Shown piece by piece: positions 32,185-38,708 of a DNA stretch of 38,708 bases. Every line of letters starts with the position of its first letter. The first letter of the stretch is position 1. Made by a program: the position numbers and the translations under genes. The notes beneath the pieces are model-generated. The model had not been told where the DNA came from. It saw only the letters and a program-made list of their open reading frames with translations, and made no database searches. The stretch comes from Rubrivivax sp. Its GTDB lineage: Bacteria; Pseudomonadota; Gammaproteobacteria; Burkholderiales; Burkholderiaceae_C. The stretch lies in NCBI GenBank assembly GCA_026125665.1, contig JAHCKS010000044.1, positions 1 through 38,708 on the forward strand, in the 5' to 3' direction.

Positions 32185-32314
32185 GTTTCTTGTCGCACGC
32201 CGCGCTCGCCTGCCTGGCACGCCGGGCGCCGGCGGCCGCCGCGGGCCTGCCCCGTCGGCGACAGATGCGCGACGGATCGCTGCTGGCGGATCGCGCGGCC
32301 GTGGCGCCGGGCCG

Positions 32315-32884
32315 CTACGGCCGCCGCACGTAACGCCCGTCGAAGGCCGTCGCCCAGCTGCGGCCGTCATCGTCGGAGGTCTGCCACAGCTGGCGCACGC
32401 TGCTGTCGGTGTTCGGCGTCCAGGTGATGCGGTGGCGCTGCGTGGCGCCGGCCGTCTTCGGGTGCGGCGTCGTGCCTTCGAGCACCATCGCGCCGTCGCC
32501 GAAAGCGCCGGCCAGGTCGAGCCGGCCGCCGGCCGAGTCGAGCCAGGTCTGCTGCCAGCGCTTCTCGCGCGCGTTCCAGGCGTTCAGGCTCTGCCCCGTG
32601 AAGCCGCCGCGGCCGGCCCAGTTCTCGTGCAGCGCGCAGCCGCCGGCGATGCGCGTGATGACGTTGCGGCCGGCGAGCTTGCCGTCGGGCGTGTGCACGT
32701 CCCAGTCACCGAGCCAGAAGTCGAACTGGCGGTACTCGGCTGCACTGCACGTTGGCGGGCCCGAGGCAGTGGCCGCCGATGCGGCGGGTGCCTGCGCCAG
32801 CACGCTCGCGCATGGCGCACCCGCGAGTGCCAGCACGGCGGCGGGCACGAGGAGGAAGCGGCTCCGGTTCACGGCAAGGGTCAC
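32315..32884 (-). CDS. DUF1579-like secreted protein
   Basis: 189 residues from GTG 32884; GTG 32872 is also possible. A signal peptide is visible (FLLVPAAVLALAGAPCASVL, cleavage near LAQA). The mature part has the pattern of DUF1579-type proteins: AEYRQFDFWLGDWDVHTPDG, then SRITGG-like ITRIAGGCALHENWAGRGGF, GQSLNAWNAREKRWQQTWLD and a C-terminal ITWTPNTDSSVRQLWQTS. These beta-rich periplasmic proteins have no assigned function, though the lipocalin-like FDFWLGDW opening is characteristic. It starts 33 bp after the stop of the AraC regulator on the same strand and may be co-transcribed with it. The 259-bp gap downstream contains the control region of the Spy-like operon. Confidence 0.78.
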   Translation of the reverse strand: MTLAVNRSRFLLVPAAVLALAGAPCASVLAQAPAASAATASGPPTCSAAEYRQFDFWLGDWDVHTPDGKLAGRNVITRIAGGCALHENWAGRGGFTGQSLNAWNAREKRWQQTWLDSAGGRLDLAGAFGDGAMVLEGTTPHPKTAGATQRHRITWTPNTDSSVRQLWQTSDDDGRSWATAFDGRYVRRP

Positions 32885-32917
32885 GAGGGGCGGGGTCGGG
32901 TGCTGACGCTCGCGAGG

Positions 32918-33973
32918 CTAGCCACCCGGCGCCGGCGGCGCGTGCGGATCTTGCGCGAAGGAAGTGAACGCCGCCGCAGAGGCCGCCCACGCTGCCGGCG
33001 TCGGCGACACATCGGCCGGCGCATCGTGCCGCGCCAGTGCGCGTGCCAGCGACCAGCGGCTGCCGAAGCCGCAACGCAGCGCGACGGCCTCGCGATCGGT
33101 TTCGCCGCGTGCCAGCAGGCGCCAGGCCACCCGCGCCCGCTTGCGCGTCAGCCAGGCATGCGGCGAAAGGCCGAAGGCACGCGCGAACTCGCGCACGAAG
33201 TGGTAGCGCGACAGGCAGGCCTCGGCGGCGAGCTGGTCCAGCGTCAGCGGCTCGGCGTGGTGAGCATGCATGAAGTCGGCCGCCAGGTGCAGGCGGCGGC
33301 GCAGCTCGGCGCGCTGCGCGGCCCGTGGCGCGGCGCGGCCCGCAGTGCCGTGCGCCGGCGCGCCTTCCCCGCGCCCCGCGCCGGCGCGCGCCTCGGCGCC
33401 CAGCAGCGTGGCCAGCAGCGCGACACACTGCTCCTCGAGCCAGAGCTCGTCGCGTTCACCAGCGGCGATGGCCCGCGCGATGGCGCGCAGGCCCGCGCTC
33501 ACCGCATCGCCGTGCGGCCGCAGGTGCGGCGCGAAGGCGGGGGCGCGGGCCTCGACGCCAGCAAGCTCCAGCGCGGCGTCCGTGCGCTGCGTGCGCGCCG
33601 CGGCCACGTCGGCCGCCAGTCCGGGGCGGAAGAAGATCGCGAAGGTCCACGCCGGCCCGCCGCGCGGCGTGCCGTCGACACTGAGCACGCTGCCGTAGCG
33701 CGCGCCTTCGTCCAGCACGAGGTAGCTGTCGTCGTCGACGACCACGTCGCGCGGCCCGAGCAGGTAGCGCTCGCGGCCGCCGCCGGCCATCTTCAGCGAC
33801 AGCGTCTGCGGGTGCTCGGCGTACTCGGCATGCCGCGCCCGGCCGCAGACGACGGCGTTCTCGCGCCCCCAGCGCGCGTAGAAGCGGCGGCGGAACTCCG
33901 CGTTGCCGGCGGTGAGCGGCCGCGGCGGCAGGTCGGGCAGCTGCGTGAGGATCATGGCGACCTGCGCGATCAT
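32918..33973 (-). CDS. AraC-family transcriptional regulator
   Basis: 351 residues from ATG 33973, with GAAGG upstream; ATG 33955 is an alternative. The N-terminal half is a beta-rich cupin-like ligand domain (VVVDDDSYLVLDEGARYGSV, AWTFAIFFRPGL), and the C-terminal ~110 residues are the double helix-turn-helix (LRRRLHLAADFMHAHHAEPL, LDQLAAEACLSRYHFVREFA, FGLSPHAWL, then REAVALRCGFGSRWSLARAL). The second recognition helix ends with SPTPAAW instead of the commoner tPs.yR. It is divergent from the pirin gene with only 30 bp between start codons, so each promoter must overlap the other gene; control of the pirin gene is likely. The effector is unknown. Confidence 0.87.
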   Translation of the reverse strand: MIAQVAMILTQLPDLPPRPLTAGNAEFRRRFYARWGRENAVVCGRARHAEYAEHPQTLSLKMAGGGRERYLLGPRDVVVDDDSYLVLDEGARYGSVLSVDGTPRGGPAWTFAIFFRPGLAADVAAARTQRTDAALELAGVEARAPAFAPHLRPHGDAVSAGLRAIARAIAAGERDELWLEEQCVALLATLLGAEARAGAGRGEGAPAHGTAGRAAPRAAQRAELRRRLHLAADFMHAHHAEPLTLDQLAAEACLSRYHFVREFARAFGLSPHAWLTRKRARVAWRLLARGETDREAVALRCGFGSRWSLARALARHDAPADVSPTPAAWAASAAAFTSFAQDPHAPPAPGG

Positions 33974-34003
33974 GCCTGCCTTCGCCGACGGGAGCCCAAG
34001 TCC

Positions 34004-34945
34004 ATGAGCCTGCTGCGACTCACCGGCCACACCACCGACCTGGCCGCCGGCCTCACCGTGCGGCGGCTGCTGCCCGCGGCGGCGCGCCGCGCCGTCGGGC
34101 CTTTCGTCTTCTTCGACCACTTCGGCCCGGTGACGCTGCCGGCCGAAGCCGACAGCGATGTCGGCGCGCACCCGCACATCGGCCTGGCGACGGTGACCTG
34201 GCTCTTCGAGGGCCGCCTGATGCACCGCGACAGCCTCGGCACCGTGCAGGCGATCGCGCCGGGCGAGGTCAACTGGATGACGGCCGGGCACGGCATCGTG
34301 CACAGCGAGCGCACGCCGCCCGAGGAGCGTGGGCGCGCGCGCCGCCTGCACGGCCTGCAGCTGTGGGTGGCGCTGCCGCCGGCGCTGGAGGCGACCGATC
34401 CGGCGTTCCAGCATGTCGGCGCGGCCGACCTGCCGCCGGTGATGCCGGCCACCGGCGTGCGCTTGCGTGTGCTGGTGGGCACGGCCTTCGGCGCGACGAG
34501 CCCGGTGCGGCCGGCCTCGCCCACGCTCTACCTCGACGTGCGGCTGGACGCCGGCGTCACCTTCACGTTGCCGCCGTTGGCGCCGGAGATGGCGATTTAC
34601 GCGCCGCTCGACGCGTTGCGCATCGACGGCGAGACGCTGCCCCCGCGCACGATGGCCGTGGCGGCGGCCGGCGCCGAGCTGCGCATCGCGCCGGACCCGA
34701 CGAGCGCAGCGAACCCAGAGGGCGCCGAAGGCACCGCAGCCGAGACGGGAAGCGGCGATGGCACCGGTGCGCACTTCGTCGTCATCGGCGGCGCCCCGAT
34801 CGAGCAGCCGGTGCGCATGTGGTGGAACTTCGTGGCCACCGATCGCGAGCGCATCGCCGCCGCGGCGGCGCGCTGGCAGGCCGACGCCTTTCCGCGCATC
34901 CCGGGCGAGACGACCCGCGTGGCGGCACCGCCCTGGCGCGGCTGA
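34004..34945 (+). CDS. Pirin family protein
   Basis: 313 residues from ATG 34004, with GGGAG nine bases upstream. The N-terminal cupin has the pirin signature: RAVGPFVFFDHFGPVTLPAE, then DVGAHPHIGLATVTWLFEG, LMHRDSLGTVQAIAPGEVNW and MTAGHGIVHSE, containing the three His and one Glu that bind iron or another metal. The C-terminal cupin lacks metal ligands, as usual. An extra low-complexity loop (PTSAANPEGAEGTAAETG) interrupts the C-terminal domain. Characterised bacterial pirins act as quercetin dioxygenases or as redox-linked modulators of other enzymes; the role here is unknown. Its tight divergence from an AraC regulator suggests inducible expression. Confidence 0.92.
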   Translation: MSLLRLTGHTTDLAAGLTVRRLLPAAARRAVGPFVFFDHFGPVTLPAEADSDVGAHPHIGLATVTWLFEGRLMHRDSLGTVQAIAPGEVNWMTAGHGIVHSERTPPEERGRARRLHGLQLWVALPPALEATDPAFQHVGAADLPPVMPATGVRLRVLVGTAFGATSPVRPASPTLYLDVRLDAGVTFTLPPLAPEMAIYAPLDALRIDGETLPPRTMAVAAAGAELRIAPDPTSAANPEGAEGTAAETGSGDGTGAHFVVIGGAPIEQPVRMWWNFVATDRERIAAAAARWQADAFPRIPGETTRVAAPPWRG

Positions 34946-35055
34946 GGCCAAGCCCGGCGCCAGCGCTCGCGCGGTCGCGGGCATGTCGGGGTTCCGACGA
35001 GGATCGTTGACGAATCGGTGAGGACTTCGCGCCGCGGGCTGCCCAGACTGGCCCG

Positions 35056-35077
35056 CGCGCCGCGACGTGGCGGCGCG
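35056..35077 (+). terminator. Candidate hairpin between pirin and beta-propeller genes
   Basis: A perfect 8-bp stem, CGCGCCGC and GCGGCGCG, encloses a 6-nt loop in the 167-bp gap, 111 bp after the pirin stop and 36 bp before the next start codon. No U tract follows, so it could equally be a leader hairpin of the downstream mRNA. Confidence 0.3.
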
Positions 35078-35112
35078 AGCCCAATCCGATCGATCCTTGT
35101 TGGAGCCCACAG

Positions 35113-36255
35113 ATGCAATCCTCGCGACGCAGATTCTTCGAGACCGCCGGCGTGGCGCTGGCGCTTGCCGCACCCGGCCTGCCGGCGGCGGCGAAGCCCG
35201 ACGACGATGAAGACGACGGCGACGGGCTGCGCGGCGGCCATGTCTTCACGATGACCAATGCGACTTCGGGCAACGAGCTGCTCGTGCACGCTGTCGGTGG
35301 CGACGGCACGCTGGGCCTGCGCCAGCGCCTGGCCACGCACGGCGCGGGCACCGGTGGCGGCCTGGGCAACCAGGGCGCGGTCACGTTCAGCCGCAGCGGG
35401 CGCTTCCTGTTCGTCGTCAACGCGCTCAGCCACACCGTCTCGACCTTCGCCGTGCGCCGGCGAAGCATCGTGCTGCGCTCGGTGGTGGACGCCGGCGGCC
35501 TGCAGCCGATCAGCGTCACCGAGCACGACGGCCTGGTGGTCGTGCTCAACGCCGAGGGTGCCGGGGGCATCAGCGCGTTCCGCAACCTGGCCGGCCGGCT
35601 GCACCCGTTGCCCGGGGGCACGCGGCCGCTGTCGGCGGCGGGCGGCACGGGTCCGGCGCAGGTGGGGTTCAGCCCGGACGGCGACGTGCTGCTCGTCACG
35701 GAGAAGGCGACCGACAAGCTCACGAGCTATCGCGTGCGGCACCACGGGCTCGTCATCGGCCAGCCGCTCGTGACGGCATCGGCCGGGGCGACGCCGTTCG
35801 GCTTCGCCTTCGACAAGCGCGGCACGGCGATCGTCAGCGAGGCCTTCGGCGGCGCGGCCAACGCGAGCGCGGTGTCCTCCTACGTCTTCGACGACTGGCA
35901 GCCGGCGCGCCCGATCCTGCGCAGCGCCTCGGTGGGCACGACGCAGACGGCCGCCTGCTGGGTGGTGGTGACACCGAACGGCCGCTTCGCCTACGTCACC
36001 AACACCGGCAGCGGCACGATCAGCAGCTACGCCGTGCTGCGCTCGGGGCAGGTGCGGCTGCTGGCTGCGGTGGCGGCGGTGTCGCCCGGCGGGCCGATCG
36101 ACGCGGCCATCTCGGCCGACGGCCGCTGGCTGTTTGCCCTCAACGCGGGGGCGGGCACCCTCACGTCGTTCGCCATCGCGGCCGACGGCGGGCTCGCCGC
36201 CGCCGGCACGCTCGGCGGCCTCGTGGCCGGCACCAACGGGCTGGCGGCCAACTGA
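35113..36255 (+). CDS. Tat-exported lactonase-like seven-bladed beta-propeller protein
   Basis: 380 residues from ATG 35113, with TTGGAG eight bases upstream. The N-terminus has a twin-arginine motif (SSRRRFFETAG) followed by a hydrophobic stretch and an AxA-type cleavage region (GLPAAAKP), so a folded protein is probably exported to the periplasm. The mature part is a repeated-blade propeller resembling the 6-phosphogluconolactonase-like/YncE group: VTFSRSGRFLFVVNALSHTV, VGFSPDGDVLLVTEKATDKL, VVVTPNGRFAYVTNTGSGTI, AAISADGRWLFALNAGAGTL. An acidic linker (KPDDDEDDGDG) follows the signal. Enzymatic activity is not assured; many exported members are binding proteins. Its stop is two bases from the stop of the convergent kinase gene. 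Confidence 0.87.
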   Translation: MQSSRRRFFETAGVALALAAPGLPAAAKPDDDEDDGDGLRGGHVFTMTNATSGNELLVHAVGGDGTLGLRQRLATHGAGTGGGLGNQGAVTFSRSGRFLFVVNALSHTVSTFAVRRRSIVLRSVVDAGGLQPISVTEHDGLVVVLNAEGAGGISAFRNLAGRLHPLPGGTRPLSAAGGTGPAQVGFSPDGDVLLVTEKATDKLTSYRVRHHGLVIGQPLVTASAGATPFGFAFDKRGTAIVSEAFGGAANASAVSSYVFDDWQPARPILRSASVGTTQTAACWVVVTPNGRFAYVTNTGSGTISSYAVLRSGQVRLLAAVAAVSPGGPIDAAISADGRWLFALNAGAGTLTSFAIAADGGLAAAGTLGGLVAGTNGLAAN

Positions 36256-36257
36256 GC

Positions 36258-37808
36258 TCAGCCCGAAGCCTGCGGCAGCAGGAACTCGAAGCGGGTGCCG
36301 CGTTGCGGCTCCGAGTGCACGCGCACGATGCTGCCGTGCAGCTCGACGATGCGCTTGACGATCGCCAGGCCGAGCCCCGAGCCCGCCGTGCGCGCGCCGC
36401 CGCTGCCGCCGGCGACGCGATCGCCGGCGCTGCGGTAACGCTCGAAGACGTGCGGCAGCTCGTGCCGGGCGATGCCGCAGCCGGTGTCGCTGACGCTGAT
36501 GCGCATGAAGGCGCCGTCCTTCTCGACGCCGAGCTCGATGCGGCCTCCCGCCGCGGTGTGCCGCAGTGCGTTGTCGATCAGGTTCTGCAGCACGCGCTCG
36601 ATCATCGCGATGTCGGCCAGCACGCGCGCCTGGGCGCGGCTGCCCGCGGCCAGCGCGAGCGCCACGCCGCGCCGTTGCGCGGCGAGCTGGTAGTTCTGCA
36701 CCACGTCCTGCAGCAGCTCGGCGAGGCAGAACACCTCCTGGCGCGGCACGGCGCGCCCGGCATCGAGCTTGGACAGCTCGAACAGCTCGGCGATGCGGCG
36801 CCCCAGCAGCTCGGTGTGCCGCAGTGCCTTGCGCAGGTAGCCGGCGCGGGCTTCGGCGTCGAGCGCGTCGCCGCGCAGCAGCACCGTCTCGACGTAGCCA
36901 CGGATGCTGGCCAGCGGCGTGCGCAGGTCGTGCGAGATGCTGCTGACGAGCTCGCGGCGCTGCCGGTCGGCGTCCTCGAGCCGGTGGAACTGCAGCGCGA
37001 TGCGCTCGCGCATCGCCCGCACCGCCTGCTCGAGCAGGCCGATCTCGTCGCCGTCGTCCGCCGCGACGCGGCCGGCGCCGGGCTCGCCGTCCGTGCGGAA
37101 GGCCTGCACCTCGCGCGTCAGGCGCCTGAGCGGGCGCGTCAGCTGGTGCCACGCCAGCCACAGCACGGCCGCGGCCAGCAGCACGGCCAGCGCCGCCGCG
37201 GCGGCCATCGCGCGCAGCGCGTCGGAGTTGGTGAGGCTCGCGCCCGCGTCCTGGGTGCCGCGGCCGTTCAGGACGACGTACAGGTAGCCCATGTGCCCGC
37301 CCGGCCCCTGCAGCGGCGCGACGGTGAAGGTGTTCGGCCGCCCGGGGTGGCGCGGGTCGCTGCCCAGCACCGGCAGGCGCACGTCGCGCTCGTCGGCCGC
37401 GGCGCGCAGCAGCCGCTGCATCGGGGCCATGTCGACGACCTGGCCGGTGGGGTCCGCCAGGCCGGGCGCGGGTTCCAGCGCGTGCGCGACGACGCGGGCG
37501 CGTTCGTCCAGCAGGTACAGCTGCACCGACGGGTTGATGGCCATCACGTGCGCGGCCAGCGCCTTCATGCGCGCCGCGTCGGGGGCGCCGTCGGCGCGCA
37601 GCAGGCTCGAGGGTTGCTGCGCCAGCACGTAGCGCGCCAGGCCCAGGTTCATGCGCTGCCCGGCCTCGAGCGCCGCCTGGGCGCTGTAGTGCCGCAGCAG
37701 CAGCACCATCGCCGCGCCCAGCACGGCCAGCAGCGGCACCGTGAGCAGCGCCGCGCGCACGTGCAGGCGGCGGCGCCAGCTGCCGAACGCGAGCCGGCGG
37801 CGCCTCAC
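36258..37808 (-). CDS. Sensor histidine kinase of an OmpR-type two-component system
   Basis: 516 residues from GTG 37808, whose GTG overlaps the TGA of the regulator (GTGA), indicating translational coupling. Two membrane segments (~18-38 and ~192-215) flank a periplasmic sensor of about 150 residues (VMAINPSVQLYLLDERARVV, with a PAS-like GHMGYLYVVLNGRG). HAMP follows (LTRPLRRLTREVQAFRTDGE), then HisKA with SSISHDLRTPLASIRGYVE and HATPase_c (LQNLIDNALRHTAAGG, VSDTGCGI, GSGLGLAIVKRIV). The arrangement is a standard EnvZ/BaeS-like kinase. The signal is unknown. It partners the regulator at 37805-38551. Confidence 0.94.
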   Translation of the reverse strand: MRRRRLAFGSWRRRLHVRAALLTVPLLAVLGAAMVLLLRHYSAQAALEAGQRMNLGLARYVLAQQPSSLLRADGAPDAARMKALAAHVMAINPSVQLYLLDERARVVAHALEPAPGLADPTGQVVDMAPMQRLLRAAADERDVRLPVLGSDPRHPGRPNTFTVAPLQGPGGHMGYLYVVLNGRGTQDAGASLTNSDALRAMAAAAALAVLLAAAVLWLAWHQLTRPLRRLTREVQAFRTDGEPGAGRVAADDGDEIGLLEQAVRAMRERIALQFHRLEDADRQRRELVSSISHDLRTPLASIRGYVETVLLRGDALDAEARAGYLRKALRHTELLGRRIAELFELSKLDAGRAVPRQEVFCLAELLQDVVQNYQLAAQRRGVALALAAGSRAQARVLADIAMIERVLQNLIDNALRHTAAGGRIELGVEKDGAFMRISVSDTGCGIARHELPHVFERYRSAGDRVAGGSGGARTAGSGLGLAIVKRIVELHGSIVRVHSEPQRGTRFEFLLPQASG

Positions 37809-38551
37809 GGCCGCACCTCGAAGCGGTAGCCCACGCCCCACACGGTGTGGATGAACGCGGACTCGGCGCGTTCGTCGCCGAGCTTGCTGCGCAGGCGGTT
37901 GATGTGGCTGTTGACGGTGTGGTCGTAGCCGTCGTAGCCGTGGCCCCAGACCTCGGCCAGCAGCTGCGCGCGCGTGAACACGCGCCCGGGGTGCTGCACG
38001 AAGTGCCACAGCAGATCGAACTCGCGCGGTGTCAGCGCGATCTCGGCCGCCGCCAGCCAGGCGCGGCGCTGCAGGCGGTCCACGCGCAGTGCGTCGTGCA
38101 CCACGGCCTGCGGGCCGTGCGCCGCGGCTTCGTCGTGGCGCGCCGCGGTGAGCGTGCTGCGCCGGATGAGGGCCTTCACGCGCGAGCGCAGCTCCAGCAC
38201 GCTGAACGGCTTGGTCAGGTAGTCGTCGGCGCCCAGCTCGAGGCCGAGCACGCGGTCGAGCTCGCTGTCGCGCGCAGTGAGCATCAGGATCGGCAGCGGC
38301 GAGGCGCAGGCACGCAGCTCGCGGCACAGGTCCAGGCCGCTCAGGCCGGGCAGGCGGATGTCCAGCACCAGCGCGTCCCACGGCTGGCGCAGCGCCAGGT
38401 CGAGGCCGCCGAGCCCTTCGCTGGCCAGCGTCACCTGCGCCGGCAGGTCCGCCAGGTGCAGCGCCACCAGCTCGGCGATGTCGCGCTCGTCCTCGACGAC
38501 GAGGATGCGGCGCGGCACTGCGGAGGTGGAGCAGGGCGTGGTGGGGAGCAT
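37805..38551 (-). CDS. OmpR-family response regulator
   Basis: 248 residues from ATG 38551; the receiver proper begins about 14 residues in (RRILVVEDERDIAELVALHL), and GTG at that point is an alternative start. The phospho-acceptor Asp lies in LVLDIRLPGLSGLDL, with Thr in MLTARDSELD and Lys in LTKPFSVLEL. The C-terminal winged helix has LTPREFDLLWHFVQHPGRVF, AEVWGHGYDGYDHTVNSHIN and VWGVGYRFEV. The gene leads an operon with the kinase that overlaps its stop codon. Tandem 11-bp-period repeats at 38589-38605 lie 37 bp upstream of the start codon and are the likely autoregulatory site. Confidence 0.95.
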   Translation of the reverse strand: MLPTTPCSTSAVPRRILVVEDERDIAELVALHLADLPAQVTLASEGLGGLDLALRQPWDALVLDIRLPGLSGLDLCRELRACASPLPILMLTARDSELDRVLGLELGADDYLTKPFSVLELRSRVKALIRRSTLTAARHDEAAAHGPQAVVHDALRVDRLQRRAWLAAAEIALTPREFDLLWHFVQHPGRVFTRAQLLAEVWGHGYDGYDHTVNSHINRLRSKLGDERAESAFIHTVWGVGYRFEVRP

Positions 38552-38566
38552 GGCAGCGGGCTGCAG

Positions 38567-38605
38567 CCGTGAGCTTGCTCTGCGAACCTCACGGATTGAT
38601 CACGG
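38567..38605. promoter_or_regulatory. Tandem and inverted TCACGG repeats, candidate response-regulator site
   Basis: TCACGG-N5-TCACGG (38589-38605) gives an 11-bp direct-repeat period typical of OmpR/PhoB-family boxes. A third half-site in inverse orientation, CCGTGAG at 38567-38573, pairs with CTCACGG at 38588-38594 as a 7-bp inverted repeat. All lie 16-54 bp upstream of the regulator start codon. Confidence 0.45.
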
Positions 38606-38708
38606 CCGGAGCCGAGCCGGCCGGCTGCGTGCCGCGGCGCCGCTGGGGGAGCGTGTACCGGCCAGGTCCGCCTCACAAGAAGCTGAACCTTCCTTCATGC
38701 GAAGTCGT

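Noticed and set aside
1-38708. RNA genes, CRISPR arrays, insertion sequences, prophage or integrase genes
   Set aside because: Looked for across both strands by eye; no tRNA-like cloverleaf, rRNA segment, regularly spaced repeat array, transposase or integrase motif was found. A covariance-model and repeat search would be decisive.

Overview
The window is about 38.7 kb of very GC-rich DNA, densely coding, with strong G/C third-position bias and frequent GTG/TTG starts. Together with the gene families present (a DUF3717-like domain, many two-component systems, ArsR-rhodanese plus DsrE, SPW-repeat protein, periplasmic di-heme peroxidase) this suggests a betaproteobacterium of the order Burkholderiales, in the broad Rubrivivax/Leptothrix/Methylibium neighbourhood. 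That placement is inference from gene content and composition only. No rRNA, tRNA, CRISPR array, transposase or integrase was seen. 37 protein genes are called; the first is cut by the window edge.

Layout. 1-3.3 kb: the 3' end of a sensor kinase, then a membrane hybrid kinase. 3.3-8.7 kb: a leftward DUF3717/DUF1289 protein coupled to a MATE exporter, then a divergent copper pair (small CopZ-like chaperone leftward, CopA P-type ATPase rightward) and an SPW membrane protein. 8.8-12.2 kb: a leftward block with a di-heme peroxidase lipoprotein, a small secreted protein, an XdhC-type protein and a hypothetical protein. 12.4-18.2 kb: a VOC protein, a leftward sterol-desaturase-type hydroxylase, and a rightward run of ArsR-rhodanese regulator, DsrE protein, GH84 glycosidase, TonB-like protein, a second VOC protein and an S51 peptidase. 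18.3-22.05 kb: a LysR-controlled catabolic cluster (truncated amidohydrolase, CaiB-type CoA-transferase, citryl-CoA-lyase-like protein). 22.3-23.6 kb: an M20 amidohydrolase.

23.9-28.5 kb holds the most interesting locus: an exported beta-propeller/caspase-like protease with a canonical EF-hand loop, translationally coupled (ATGA) to a membrane-anchored TIR protein with a putative periplasmic helical-repeat tail. This looks like a two-gene TIR-caspase signalling module that may span the inner membrane. A 9-G tract occupies its ribosome-binding region.

28.6-38.7 kb: a YggU protein, then a leftward envelope-stress-like operon (Spy/CpxP chaperone, isoprenylcysteine-methyltransferase-like protein, OmpR-type regulator, histidine kinase) with a CpxR-like box upstream. 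Next come a DUF1579-like secreted protein, an AraC regulator divergent from a pirin, a Tat-exported beta-propeller protein, and a second leftward regulator/kinase pair with tandem repeats just upstream of the regulator.

The only gene-free stretch above 300 bases is 23563-23888. It holds a candidate promoter and the G tract and nothing else I can support.
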